A stretch of DNA of 64,000 nt, from contig OZ018415.1 in the NCBI GenBank assembly GCA_963969595.1, positions 8,742,001 to 8,806,000 on the forward strand. Direction: 5' to 3'. This DNA is from Neckera pumila. Lineage: Eukaryota > Streptophyta > Bryopsida > Hypnales > Neckeraceae. Numbering within the stretch: position 1 is the first letter of the stretch; each line of letters opens with the position of its first letter. Of this stretch, positions 13,111 through 25,230 are shown one piece after another. The position numbers and the translations under genes are program-made. The notes beneath the pieces are model-generated. The model was not told the origin of the DNA. It saw only the letters and a list, made by a program, of their open reading frames with translations, and did not search any database.

Positions 13111-14827
13111 TTTCCAACAAAGTTTTAGCAAAATTTTGCTTACACCTTTAGTTGATTAGAACATCTTGGTTTGGACATTTTCTAGCATATTATTGTTGGG
13201 TTTGCCACGTCAGGTGGATGCTTGCAATGCCATTGCCACTTTCCCTTGTAAATGGTCATTCACTTTTTGCCTGATTTGCACAAAGTACATTTTAACTGCT
13301 GTCTAATTATAAGTGGGGACAATCACCTCTATACTCTTTGACGTAACATGGACCCCATTTGAAACTGAAATTAGACCTCCTCATTCCACGATATTTCAAC
13401 CGCCACTATCCTAAGTATAGTACTTCAGCATGTCTTTTTTCCTTGCTGTGTGCTTGTTCACATGTGCTTTTCTAGAGTTTTTAATTTCTGTTCTTGGTTT
13501 TTGTTCTAACATGTGTCGCACTGCCACTGTAACAATCTTTCATACTTTTTATATTCTAGGTGCAGGTAATACTTGATTTACAATTTTCTATCTATTTCTG
13601 ATAATTACGAGTCGATCTCATTGGCCATGCTTCAGAAATACAATATTATTTACACTTTTCATTCCAAAAGTATATAGACATATAGCTTTTGACCTCAAGC
13701 TTGTGTAAACTGCTCTGTGGCTACTATATATGCACAGCTATTTTTACAATTACCATTTGACCATGACCAAGCCATTGTTTGGGTAAAGCTTGAAACCTTT
13801 CAATACTGTAAACAGACGTTCTTGTACACTTCTTCATCAATTAGTACATCTGTTTCCATTTTACAATTGTAGACTGCACGTTCGCTTTCAGGAAAGTTTC
13901 CCTACTGCTGCCTACTACACTTACAGAAAAAGTAGTAACTACAAACAAGCGAAAGAAGCAAACAACTACTCAAAGTTTCACACGGCCTGTAACACTTTCT
14001 AACGCTTAAGCTTCTAAGAAGCACATGTCAGCAGTAGTACAATCCATTGTATAATAGTTCCCGTCATCTGTTGGAACACCCCGTTTTGCCTTGCCTGCTA
14101 TCCTGCTGATCTATTTATTTTGTCCTCTGCCCGCTCCTCTGATTTATGCCGCCAATCACACATTGGATGGCATTTGTCATGCCCATTCACTGGAGCAATG
14201 TCCTTCAATCCAGGACAAAGGCAATGCTACTTCCTTGCAAAAGTCCACTGCCACCTTCTTTGATGACACCTTCTCATTTTCCACACAACATTTCATTCAC
14301 AACTACCCTCCACTAGAAATCACATTCCCCCTTCCCATCCTTCATACATCCTTCTGTCCACTGTGAACTTTACAGGACAAGATTCATTCATGGATTGTTG
14401 TCGCCGGCCTTGACGTCCACACTAATCACTGATGCATCTACCTTGTCCAGCATGTCCAACAAAACCAATCAGCTTATATTGAATCAAATGCATGTTTTTA
14501 CCTAAATTGCCAGATTTATACTGCACATGCTATTTTTCACATTTTGTTGCTATAAGTTCTCTATGAAATCAAAGATCACTTTGCCGACGCACTGCCCTCC
14601 ATATAAAGTATTAACTTCTCCAGCTGACAATACTTTTGTCCAAAACATAAATCATGACTTTAACATCAGAAAAGACATTGTTGTCCAATGTAAAGGTCAG
14701 CATACTCTCTATCATTCTATCATCAATGAAAATCCTACAACTACAGCTTCTTGAACAAGCCTCATCAATTTCTGAATATCTCTTTTGACAAAAACTTTTG
14801 TCAGATCTCCTCTACCGTTGTTCTGAC
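13111..14827. other. Host DNA left of H1, no recognised gene
   Basis: AT-rich sequence with a few 70-90-codon plus-strand open frames (13790-14002, 14091-14366, 14527-14754) that match nothing I know. The last 80 bases join with 39505-39584 once H1 is removed, and one frame (…LLYRCSDTAIYSIS…) stays open for about 35 codons across the junction. H1 may therefore have landed in an old coding remnant. Confidence 0.4.
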
Positions 14828-14999
14828 CAGGGTTGTCAAATTGGACGGACAGACCGTCCGTCCGTCCATCCGTCCGGGACGTCCGATTGAAGTTGTGTCC
14901 GTCCAAAATGGTCAACGGGCAGCTGACTTTTAGCGGATGAAAAATCCCCCAATGGAAATGAAAATCGTCGACACCTGGCGTCCAGCGTGGCGTCAAGGC

Positions 15000-16190
15000 G
15001 GGGACGTACTCCTGGGCGGGGACGTACCAATAAGGTGGGGACGTGCCTTTAGTTCTGCCTACTCGTCCTTATATACTCCCTCCTGGTGGCTGGCAGGACT
15101 CCACATAAGGGCGCGGACGTACTACACAAGGGCGGGGACGTACAAGGTCGGGGCGGGGACGTACTGCGTGAGGGCGGGGACTTATTCGATTGAGGTAAAA
15201 AAATCTTTGCCAAGGCGGGGACGTATTCGATGTGCTCGAGCGTTTGGGTGGGGACGTTGGGCGGGGACGTCAGGGCGGGGACGCTAGGGCGGGGACTCAT
15301 GGATGCAGAGAGCGAAACTCCCAACTCCCGACTCCCGCACTCCCACACTCCCGCACTCCCGACTCCCGCACTCCCGACTCCCACACTCTCGACTCCCGCA
15401 CTAGAAGGCGTTCGGGCGGGGGCGCTGGGCGAAGACGTCAGGGCGGGGACGTACATGTCAGAGCGGGGACGTATTCGCGTGGGCAGGGACGTACTTGTTA
15501 GGGCAGGGACGCTAGAGCGGGGATAAATGGATGCAGAGAGCGAAACTCCCGACTTCCGCACTCCCATACTCCCACACTCCCGACTCCCGCACCAGAAGGC
15601 GTTCGGGCGGGGGCGCTGGGTGAAGACGTCAGGGCGGAGACGTACATGTCAGAGCGAGGATGTACTCGCGTGGGCGGGGACGTACTGAGTCAAGGCGGGG
15701 ACGCTTGGGCGCGGACGTACTTGTTAGGGCGGGGACGCTAGGGCAGAGACTCATGGATGCAGAGAGCGAAACTCCTGACTCCCGCACTCCCACACTCCCG
15801 ACTCCCGCACCGGAAGGCGTTCGGGTGGGGGCGCTGGGCGGGGACGTCAGGGCGGGGACGTACTGCGCCAGGGCGGGGATGTACATGTCAGAGCGGGGAC
15901 GTACTCGCGTGGGCGGGGACGTATTGAGTCAGGGCGGGGATGCTTGGGCGGGGACGTACTTGTTAGGGCGGGGACTCATGGATGCAGAGAGCGAAACTCC
16001 CGACTCCCGCACTCCTGACTCCACACGAGAAGGCGTTCGAGCGGGGGCGATTGGCGGGGACTTCAGGGCGGGGACATCAAGGCGGGGATGTACTTAGTCA
16101 GGGCGGGGACGTACTCGCGTCGATTCTTGGCGGGGACGTACTCGCTGGGACGCTGGGCGGGGACGTACTCGCGGGGACGCTAGGCGGGGA
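15000..16190. repeat. Left subterminal array of GGGCGGGGACGTAC units (H1)
   Basis: Dozens of imperfect copies of GGGCGGGGACGTAC in one orientation, organised into four larger units of about 226 bp. These are marked by ATGCAGAGAGCGAAACTCC at 15303, 15531, 15757 and 15982 and by CTCCCGACTCCCGCACTCC runs. The same motif appears inverted near the right end of H1 (38700-39265). Inverted subterminal repeats are the usual binding sites of hAT and CACTA transposases. The long open frames here are repeat artefacts. Confidence 0.8.
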
Positions 16191-16194
16191 AGAG

Positions 16195-17274
16195 ATTCAA
16201 ATCAATTTTGGGTTTCCCTCCTCAAAACCTTGGAGGGAAGACATTTCAAATACTTGTACTTGCACTCTACAGCTGCCCCCCATTTTTGCAGATTTCCCAA
16301 GATATGAAGTATTCAATCATTGATTACTCATTCACTACATCATTCTAAATATCAAAGATAGACGCTACAAAAAATGCGGTTTTAGTATTTAAGAAATTGT
16401 GTATAACAAATAAATTGAAGAAACGTTGAATTCATCAAAAACGGGAAACATCAAATAAATTACACATGAATTGGAAAAAAATGACAATGAGAATTGCAAC
16501 AACATAAAAGATTGGACAGAAATGTGTAGAATCCATAGAGAGACATTGCAGCCGGTATTTTAAAAGGAAGGCTATACATTTAAAGAGTGGCACAAAAATA
16601 GAAGGAAGAAATGAGAGAATAAAAAAATGGTAGAATAAATGGGTGTAAAAAATGAACGGTCAATCGAAATGAAGGTACAATGCCATATTTAACTACTTTT
16701 GGACTTTAGGAGTAATTTTAGACTATGTCCTGGGAGATTTCATTGGGAGAGCTCCCGCTGTATTGGTTTTTGAGACCGCAATGGCTATGAAAGTGGGAAC
16801 ATTAGACTGAAGTAGACCATGTTCTCACCCAAGAAGACGGCAAAGAAACATAAAAACTAAGATATTTCACGCATAGTACATTTATTATACATAAATGTAC
16901 TAAATATAGAGAAGATTCATCACAAGAGGTGCCGCTATAGTGCGGATCCCAGACTTTGGGATCTTAAGTGTTGCAAGAAACCAAAGAAACCAAACATTGT
17001 TCAACTTAGAGTATTACAAAGACTAGTAAGTAGGCACTGACCCATTAGTATCTCCCTGCAAAATAAGGATCCTTATATCTCCCGATGCAATCCCCGCATA
17101 TAAACTTACGGTACAAGAGGACTGCTGGCTCGGTGGAATGAAACTTGAAAGTAAAGAAAAGGTGAAGAAGGTTCACCACATTTTATTAACACCGATAAAG
17201 AATGACACAGTGAAGAAGTTGCCCACGAAAAGAAAGAAAGGCAATCCCTATACTATCTAAACTACTGAACTTGA
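16195..17274. other. AT-rich spacer inside H1
   Basis: No gene or repeat recognised. The sequence is A-rich with no open frame worth reporting, and separates the left array from the cargo genes. Confidence 0.5.
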
Positions 17275-17763
17275 CTAATGCGTTCCAGAATTCCCAACTA
17301 TAAGTAGCTCCTTCTGAACATACCATGCATCTTCTAACTTCAGGAGATCAATATCATCCCTCACGCGTATGGAGGGACCTATCAAATGAGAACGTGGCCA
17401 TTGAAGAATATCTATCTGAAGAACTACAATACTTTGATTTAAAAAAATGCTGCGCAGTCTAGAGGTACTTAAGATCATGTTCACGAATGCCGCACGGTGT
17501 GGATAAGGATTATTCTTGTCAGGGTTGTTTGACCCGGCAAGATACTGAAACCTCTTCCAAATCTTTCGCGGGAAAAGACGTCGCATAAGCACCTCCAAAG
17601 TAGACAAATGCATGGAGGAATACAATCCACAGTGAGCCCATTCAAGCAACTGACTAAGGAAGTCATGGAAACAAGAAGGAACTTTGATTATTTCAGGAAG
17701 ATCCAACACATCGCCCTGAACGCATAAAGCACCTGTCAAAACAACCACAGCCGCCTTCTGCAT
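17275..17763 (-). CDS. Unrecognised ORF or exon downstream of the ParB/NIF-like gene
   Basis: A 162-codon minus-strand frame ending in TAG at 17275. Its upstream edge (…TGTTTATGCAG followed by AAGGCGGC) looks like a splice acceptor, so the apparent Met start may be intronic. The piece may be an exon rather than a complete gene. The protein (…LLEWAHCGLYSSMHLSTLEV…RRLFPRKIWKRFQYL…) has no motif I recognise. It lies about 950 bp downstream of the stop of the 18709-24123 gene, on the same strand, with palindromes at 17824, 17883 and 18672 in between. It could be an alternative 3' exon of that gene or a separate small gene. Confidence 0.35.
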   Translation of the reverse strand: MQKAAVVVLTGALCVQGDVLDLPEIIKVPSCFHDFLSQLLEWAHCGLYSSMHLSTLEVLMRRLFPRKIWKRFQYLAGSNNPDKNNPYPHRAAFVNMILSTSRLRSIFLNQSIVVLQIDILQWPRSHLIGPSIRVRDDIDLLKLEDAWYVQKELLIVGNSGTH

Positions 17764-18708
17764 AAACAGAACACAGCAAGGAGGTCAACTCGTCAGACAG
17801 AGGAGGACTAAACCCCAAAAGAACGGGAGATTTCCCGATGATATTCTGAAGGACACTCATTGTATTCAGAACTTCCAGTAAACGGGAGATATCCCGATCA
17901 ATTTAGAACAAACAGTAATTTCATTGGAAGCCAGTAAACCATGAGAGATATCCCAATGATATATTATTTCTCGTTGAAATATTATATCCCGATGATATAT
18001 TATCACTCGTTGAATTACGACAGCACAGCCACTTCACTAAGAAACGCTGAACAACATAAGATCTCTCGGTCACCGTAAAAAAGACACTCTTTTAATGCAG
18101 ACCATGTAAATGCTAAGTCTGATCAGGTTCAAATAGACAATGAATTAGACGGAGAACCCCTGCGCAGCGGGAGACCTTCCAATCCTGTATAAATACATTC
18201 TTATAATCATGTCTAGAAACTATACATCGATGACATGGACAATGACATGAAAGTCTGCCTATGATATTCTATGCGGTAAGGTAAGGAAGACGGAAATCAA
18301 CAAGTACAAGAACAACAAGAACCTACATGTACATGATAGCGAGTCCATGCTAAAGAACACCGGGACAGCAAGAACTCCGCACATAAATAGTACTTGAAAA
18401 GCAAACATGCTAACTTTCTGATTAAAGTGGGTATAAATCAGAATCCACGAAGGAACCACAGACTCTAGTTGCATATGCAATGAACTGTAATGAAGTATCA
18501 CTTAACTCATGATCCAGTTTCATAATGTTTCGACCCGTCGACAACTACAAGTTCAGGAAAGTGTAAATGATCCAGAATTTACAATAATTTACAACAGCAT
18601 TTACAATTAAAACTACAATTCATCCTTCGACAACTATAAAATATCATTCAGTATACTGTCGTCTACAGCAACGGGAAATCTCCCGATGAAGCCCCATGCC
18701 AACAGTAA
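17764..18708. other. Spacer with degenerate palindromes
   Basis: No gene. Holds CGGGAGATTTCCCG (17824-17837), CGGGAGATATCCCG (17883-17896), decayed copies near 17945, 17985 and 18167, and CGGGAAATCTCCCG (18672-18685). Confidence 0.55.
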
Positions 18709-21700
18709 TCAATGACGCTGAATTCCTTTAATGATTCCCCAGCCCAAAGTGGATTCGAGATCCACTGCAACTTGGCCGCCAGGAAGGGGATTCGCCTTCA
18801 CATACACCGGTACCGCCTCATTTGAAAGAAGGAGGCCGTCAAGCCAAGGCATCAACTGCATGAGGAGGTAGTTCTCGAGCAGTTCACCGCGATAGGACTG
18901 AGGAAAAACAGCTTTATGTGCATCGTTTAAGACGTTCTTTTCTGGACTGTCGTCAATTAGAAGAATATTATCCAATGTGGACAAACTAGCCATGTTCGCA
19001 AACGTCGTCAGATCCTTCAGGAAAAACGGCTTATTTGGTGCAGATGGGGCTCTGTACGTGGACCTCGTGCATGCCCCTTGACACAGACAAATGACATCTC
19101 GACGGCTAAAGGAACAACCTGCCAGGACAGTGTCCAACAAATTGTCCATGTTCTTCGCGTTAACACTACTCCAGAATGCAACATCCGCTCTACAACGCAG
19201 CCAATTCAAAAACGTCGTGATCCCCGGGCGACGCTCAACATGAAGTCTATTATGGCCGTATGACCTGTGAAGAAGCACTCCATTTAAGTCAAGGACCACA
19301 GAATACTTCCGCTGAGCTACCTTTTCCAATGTGCTTGGCTGCGATGTCGAAGGTCCACCGCAAACTGCAGTCAATGAGGACAAATCCCCTTTAGAAACAA
19401 GTGCATGAAGAAGATAAATCAAGATCAATCAAACGCACAGAACTATGCACGGTCTAAAATAAAGTACCTGTCAAAATGTCTTCTGCGAACCTCGTCCTTT
19501 CTGATTCCACGACTATCGCAGTCAAACGACCCCTCTGTCCATCTGCGCCATCGTCTGAATCCAGCGTTCCACGGTCAGAGGCAATCTGGAAAATGTCGCG
19601 ATAAAGAAATGAGTGCGCTTTCCACGTGCTCGGCACCATGGACCGCCTGCTACTCGCCAAATGGCGCATTTGTCTAGCATGAAAATCCGGCAAATCCAAT
19701 AGATTCTCAAATCTACTCCGCATAGAAACCATGTCAGCATACGTATATCCCGGGTGTGGGACAGCAACATATGGATTCACCTTCGGATTAGCTGAATCAG
19801 GACTCATTTCCGTGAGGTCCGCCATTGTATCCTCCATAATACTGTCCGGCATATCTACGCGCGGTGCAACATCAGGTGCCTCAGGCAACGGGAGATCTCC
19901 CGATGAAATAGTAATGGGCTCCTTCCCCTTGGACTCCTGCGGGCCAGAAGTAGGAGCATGTCCATCCAAGATCGGGAGATCTCCCGTTGCTCCAAGGCCC
20001 CGCTCCCGCCTCGAAGGTATGTCACGTGAGGACTCTACGATGGGGGGCACTATGTCTTTGACTGCGTCCTTGGCAGGAGCAGCTCCACCCTCTACTAAAC
20101 AGCTAACAAGAATGGACGCCGCCTTGGTCGATTCAGGAGTCCCCACCTGAGAAACCTGTGGTTCGGACGGTGTAGGAGAGGACATATTGGGTCCCGCCTT
20201 AACTGCATCCTGCTTAGGGGCTTGCGTCGGATTACGCGACAAGATGATATCCAGCCTCCGCTTTGTTCTCAACTCATTGCACGGAGCTAATTGGACCAGA
20301 ACCACCGCAGAGCTTGAGCCCACCCTCGGCTTGATTGTGCCTATCTTCTTCGCCAACCGTCGCGCCACTTTTTGTGCGGACTCATCCTGCCAGTAAAACA
20401 CATAAGATGTTCTTAGATGATGATTATGCGCAATGCGGAACAGTCAGCGGGAGATCTCCCGATGATTAGGTACAATGACTGACCTTTCTTCTTGGACCAG
20501 TCCCCACGTCACTGCTCACATGCTCCAAGTCATTCGAGGCACGAGGGGTACTTGCGGTATTCTGTGGAGTACGAGTCTGAACTTCCTCTTCCTCGTGATC
20601 ACTCTCTGTGCGAGAGGAAGTAACATCCTTCTCCGAATCGTTGCCCTCCCGTTCCACGTCGGTTTTAAGGGGCTCCTCGTCTGCTGCATCGTCCTCATCA
20701 GCTTCGTCGCCGTCTCCCGGTCCCTGCTCATCTTCCTCGTCTCCGTCTCCTCCACCTTCCTCATCTTTCTCTTCGTTCTTTTCCTCCTCAGGAACATAGC
20801 CTTTGGTATGAATCTGCTCCCATATCTGTCGAGCGACCAATATTGCCTTGGAATGTGCCTCGGAGTCATAAACGACTTCGATGACCTTGATTTTTTTCGC
20901 CTGACACCATTGATGAAGCAAATTTTAGTGCGATGGACATTGACTGAATTGCGGAGAGAAATGCGGAAGAAAATAGAACGTGGCTTACCAGTCCAAGAGA
21001 AGTGAAGTCCGGACTGCCATTCACGTTGACCATGATCATATTATCGGACATGTGGTTATGGAAAATGGCGATCGCCGAGGCAATTGAGAACCAAGGCATA
21101 TTCGACCTCCTGTACAATGTGTCTACTTCGTCCAGATCTCTGGAGAAATAGACAGCTGACATCTCGAGAACGCTCGGGAAGAAATTGTGGAAGCTGCTCG
21201 TCGGACCGTGGTCCGGGTCGTAGGCAAAGAGCATGACCAGATATACAGTGTAATTTGATCCGGTAACTGGATGCGGGAAGCCATCCGCCTTGTCCGGAAT
21301 GTAATGAACTACATGCTAGTCCTAGAGGTAGACTTTCATATCTTGCCGCCGCCTCTCCAAATGTGCGAGAATAGCGTGCAATCCAGCACCATCCGTGATT
21401 AGAACTCCTGGGGAACGAGCTCTCACAAGGCGTCGATCCGTATCCTTGTATTCGAGGGCATCGAACACCCAGCACAAATTCCGGTTCTCCAGAAATTTTG
21501 CACGAGCGCCGCCGCTAGTCATTTCGAAGAGAAACCAGAAGTACATGTGGGTCTTTGCTTCACCTCGCCATGCCTTTACGGAAGGTTCTGATAGAATCTT
21601 GCTGATGTCCCAGCATTTCTCGTCCATGACTTTGCAGAGGTAATCCTTTTCGAAGTCCTCGGCAACCCATTTCTCGACCTCCTCTGTATGGGCGTGCATG

Positions 21701-24123
21701 AAATTCTCCCACATCTTTGTCACCGCCTCTGGACAGTTCTTTGGATCGTGAGTTTTGTTCAAAGCCTTTGTACGACCCTCCAGCCACTCTAGCCCCAACT
21801 CGGTGGCCATGCTCTTATCCATCCACCACTCCACTTGCTCCCGGGTGATCTTCTTCTCAGCCGCGAATGTATCCCACTCTTGTGTCATGTAGGGAGAGTA
21901 CTCTGGCTTCTTGCTCGGAAGGGGGTGCTGCCTGTAGTGGCACATGAGCTCGTTCTTCATGGCCCTTAGCTTCTTCTCCCGACCTGCTGCCACGACCATC
22001 GGAGTGACCAGCATTCCCATGATGTCGAGATTGATAGCTGTTTTCTTCATGCAGACGATTCCCTCCTCCACTTGGCCAGCCAAGTAGTTTAAGTCCTCAT
22101 CTCGCAATCCCCACAAGGGCTTGAAGTCCGAGTATCCCAGTGGCTTACGGATGCCCTTTGCTTTCGGTCCGTTACCGTCTGGAAGCTTTCTGCTTAGAAA
22201 GTCCTTGTCAATCTGAATCCAGCGGTTGAAGTCCTCATCCTTCTCGATGAACAGCAGCGGGATTTTTGAATCCGGGTTGTCTACATTCTTGAACCCAGTG
22301 AAGATTGAAGACATCACAGCACAGAATCCCTGCATCACAACGCCGACAACGCGGGTTTTAATAGGAGTTCTCGGGAAATCCGCAGTTAATGAAACTACAT
22401 ATCATCGGGATATTTCCCGTTGATGCTCTGACTGGAGGTTATGCTCTGAAGAAAGAGAAAAAATTTTGCTCAAAGCCTTAGACAACTCAATTCAGTTGAT
22501 GGACATTTAGATCTCTCTCGACTAGTAGGAGGAATACTATGAGCCTGTACACATTGGGAGTTCTCTCGGTGGTGTATTCAACGGGAGATCTCCCGCTGAT
22601 TTTAGGGAAGGGAGAACCATTATATAAGCATTGATTATTATGAGCCTATACACATTGCGACTTCTCTAGGTGGTGATTTCAGCGGGAGATCTCCCGCTGA
22701 TTTTCAGGAAGGGACAACTATCATACAAGCATGGATTCTACTGTTGTTCCGTAACACTTATGAGGTACGCTGCTGAGTGTGCTCGTCCTCCATATGACGG
22801 GTGAGGGGACCCCATATCTTTCCACTTTACTCTAGCGTGCGCAAGCTGCTGTGCGAATCTCTGCTCCTTCTGCTCGCCAGCGAGGTTCTGGTTGAAGGCT
22901 CTCGAGAGGTGAATGATGTCATTCTTTCTGGTCTCATATGACGCCCAAATGGGAACGATGTTGAACGTTGAAGCGTCGGCCTTATCGGCCTCACTGATAT
23001 GGTTATTCTCCACCAAATCCTTATGCGCTGCAACAGTATGCTGACCACCAATAATGTAGTAGTGCGATTTGGTGGTCATGCTCTCCTTCTTTGGACAGTT
23101 CGCCCAGAACTCTACCAAGTTCTCCGGACCATATGGTCCTCTCTTTAAAGGCAGAACGGTAATGTATCGGTTCTCCGAGTGGAAATCGTTGTCCACGAGA
23201 ACCTTGTTCTTAATTCCTTTCAGCCGACCCTGGTCAATTGCTCTGTATACGAGATCCCCGGCAGTAGCTTTGTGGAGGAACTTGTAGTGCACACGCAGGA
23301 GTTCACCTTTCGCATCCGCTAGTGGCTTCTTGTCCCATTTGTACATTGGCTTAAAAACCTGATTGTAGAGCTTGTTAATTTCTTTAATTTCACCAGGCTC
23401 GAGCTTGCTGACCTCAGCCTCTGTCATGTTCACCGCCTGGGCAATAGTCAGCGGGGCGGCCTTCTTCTTCTTTTTACCCTTTCCCTTTGCGTCTGCTTCC
23501 GCCACAATCTCATCCCCTGGTCCACCCGCTATGGCTTTCCTCTTCTTCTGCTTCTTCTGAGTAGAAGGCGTTGAAGCTGTAGCAACTACGGGCACTACAG
23601 CAGTATTGGACTCGCCACGGCTGTCGTCTATAACGACCCACTCGTTGGCTATCTCCGTTGGTGTCCAGGAATGTGATCCGTCTGGCTTGTCTAGAAATCC
23701 TTTTACTGTCATTGTCTCACACATCTGTGGATCCATAGTGGCGTAGTCCAAGATCAAGCCGTATGTTCTTGTTTCTTGCTTTTTGGGCACCATTTCCCGG
23801 ACAATGGCGAGGACGGTACAGTTGTCGAGTCCTTGCAGCTCCAAGACGTCTAACCCACTTGTCGTGTGACCCCTGCCATCGAAAGATAGCTTAGGGCATA
23901 TGATCGCTACTGCTCCTGCTTGGTCTGTCTACTCAAGGCCCCACGTTGTTACTTTTCGGCAGCAACGAAAGACAGCTCCGGGAATGTTGTCACCGATGTA
24001 CTGGAACGCATGCACCACTGAGTCGATGAACTTGTATAGCCTGATGGGTGACAATTCGGGAGGCAGTTCGTTCGATGTATTCGCTCTACGCAATGCCACA
24101 TGATTGTCAGGCGGCCGATTCAT
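18709..24123 (-). CDS. ParB-like / acidic / NIF-phosphatase-like fusion gene in H1 (in-frame TAGs)
   Basis: A spliced minus-strand gene. Exon 1 is 24123-22738 or slightly less. Exon 2 is about 22390-20989, exon 3 is 20900-20484, exon 4 is 20386-19468, and exon 5 runs from about 19364 to TGA 18709. Introns 2-4 (about 80-105 bp) have canonical GT-AG and matching phase; the exon 1-2 junction is uncertain. Exon 1 holds a ParB/sulfiredoxin-like motif YYIIGGQHTVAAHKDL (about residue 355) followed by LSRAFNQN. Exon 3 and the end of exon 2 carry long Glu/Asp runs. Exon 5 is a NIF/FCP1-like HAD domain: VLDLNGVLLHR, RPGITTFLNWL, FWSSVNAKN, LLIDDSPEKN. The first catalytic Asp is present but the second Asp of DxDx(T/V) is Asn, so activity is doubtful. 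Three in-frame TAGs interrupt it (23929, 21322 and 21316). It is either a decaying gene or one read through. Nuclear DNA binding is inferred. Confidence 0.5.
20387..20483 (-). other. 97-bp intron containing a palindrome
   Basis: Donor AGAAAG|GTCAGT at 20484/20483 and acceptor TACTGGCAG|GATGAG at 20387/20386, both phase 0. CGGGAGATCTCCCG occupies 20448-20461, so a seventh of this short intron is the palindrome. Confidence 0.6.
22391..22737 (-). other. Probable intron with three palindromes
   Basis: The interval between the end of exon 1 and the first open codon of exon 2 in the ParB/NIF-like gene. It contains palindromes at 22406-22419, 22582-22595 and 22683-22696, and two near-duplicate segments around 22530-22600 and 22635-22700 (GAGCCT...TACACATTG...). 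The exact splice sites are not settled; a plausible acceptor is TATGTAG near 22391. Confidence 0.4.
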
Positions 24124-24612
24124 GCTTGCACCTGTTAGTTTTCATCGGGATAAATCCCGCTGATAGTCCTTGCGGTCGGACTCTACATCATTCCTTGACA
24201 TCATCCGTTCACCATATTCAACGGGAGATCTCCTGATGATTCTTGTTATTGGGTGATGGCTGAGTCAGCAACTTTCTTATGACACTAATCTGTCTTTAGC
24301 TATTGCACTGATTAATATTTTTTCATAAAATCATCGGGAAATCTCCCGTTGACTTCCTGTTTTTATAGACCATTCTCAATTTACAGTGCATACTATACTG
24401 TCGACAGAAACCGTAGGATCCTTGAGTTGCGGTTCAACTTCAATGTGGTCATTCCACTTCCTCTTTTCCCTGAGCACTTCAGTTAGAATCTACTATGATC
24501 ATCGAGAGAATTCCCGCTGATATTTGTCGGGACAAATCCCTCTGTTTTTTGGTTCTCCCGCTGTTTTTCGGTTCTCCCGCTGTTTTTTCGGTAGATCTCC
24601 CGCTGTTTTTTG
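24124..24612 (-). promoter_or_regulatory. Palindrome-rich region upstream of the ParB/NIF-like gene
   Basis: Just upstream of ATG 24123 on the minus strand are palindromes at 24146, 24222 and 24335. A denser cluster follows at 24500-24607, with repeated half-sites TTCTCCCGCTGTTTTT every 20-25 bp. An acceptor-like AACTAACAG lies about 10 bases before the ATG, so part of this may be a 5' UTR intron. The placement suggests a regulatory role; this is inference. Confidence 0.45.
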
Positions 24613-24719
24613 GTTCGTTGTTTCGCTTTCTACTCTATGATTTCCTATTTGACTGCGCGGTTATATGGCAGTTTCAAATTTCTGTGTGTACTCTGGACTA
24701 CTGTGCTTACTATAGTGAA

Positions 24720-25230
24720 TTACAAACAAACAAACAAACAAACAAACAAGCACAATAACGACCACAATAACAAGCAACAAACACAAACAACCACAACATT
24801 AAACAACCAGTACACCGCTGACAAATACAAAAATCGCTGAGGAACAAACAACCACAAAAATGCAATCAAACAATCATACAACCACAATAACAACCACAGA
24901 CTGAAACAACCAGCAAACAAAAACAACCACAAAAAGTAACGCAAACAACCACAAAAACGCAATGAAACAAACATACAACCATAGTATTGACCAAAAAAAC
25001 AACCAGCAGCCAAACAAAAACAACCACAAAAACACAAACAACCACGAAATCGCAATCACAAAAAAAAAAAAAAAGCAATAACAACCACAGATTGAAACAA
25101 CAAGCAACCATAAAAACAGGCACAAAAACAACCACGAAAACAACAACCACAATATAACAAACAAACAACTAGTACAAAAACGCTCACATGATTTCAAACA
25201 AACAACGGACAACCACAAATTAAACAATTA
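24720..25230. repeat. Low-complexity A/C tract (CAAACAACCACAA)n
   Basis: About 510 bases almost without G or T on the plus strand. It opens with (CAAA)n at 24722-24750 and continues with irregular CAACCACAA and AACAAAC units, including an A15 run at 25060-25075. The hydrophobic open frames on the minus strand are composition artefacts. Confidence 0.8.

Noticed and set aside
14712..15030. Overlapping frames at the left end of H1
   Set aside because: They cross the H1 boundary and read through GTCC microsatellite; not genes.
15049..16323. Long open frames on both strands in the left array
   Set aside because: They consist of repeated peptides from GC-rich tandem DNA (both strands open) with no gene structure.
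24720..25227. Hydrophobic minus-strand frames resembling membrane proteins
   Set aside because: Composition artefact of the A/C tract (Val, Phe, Cys, Leu only).
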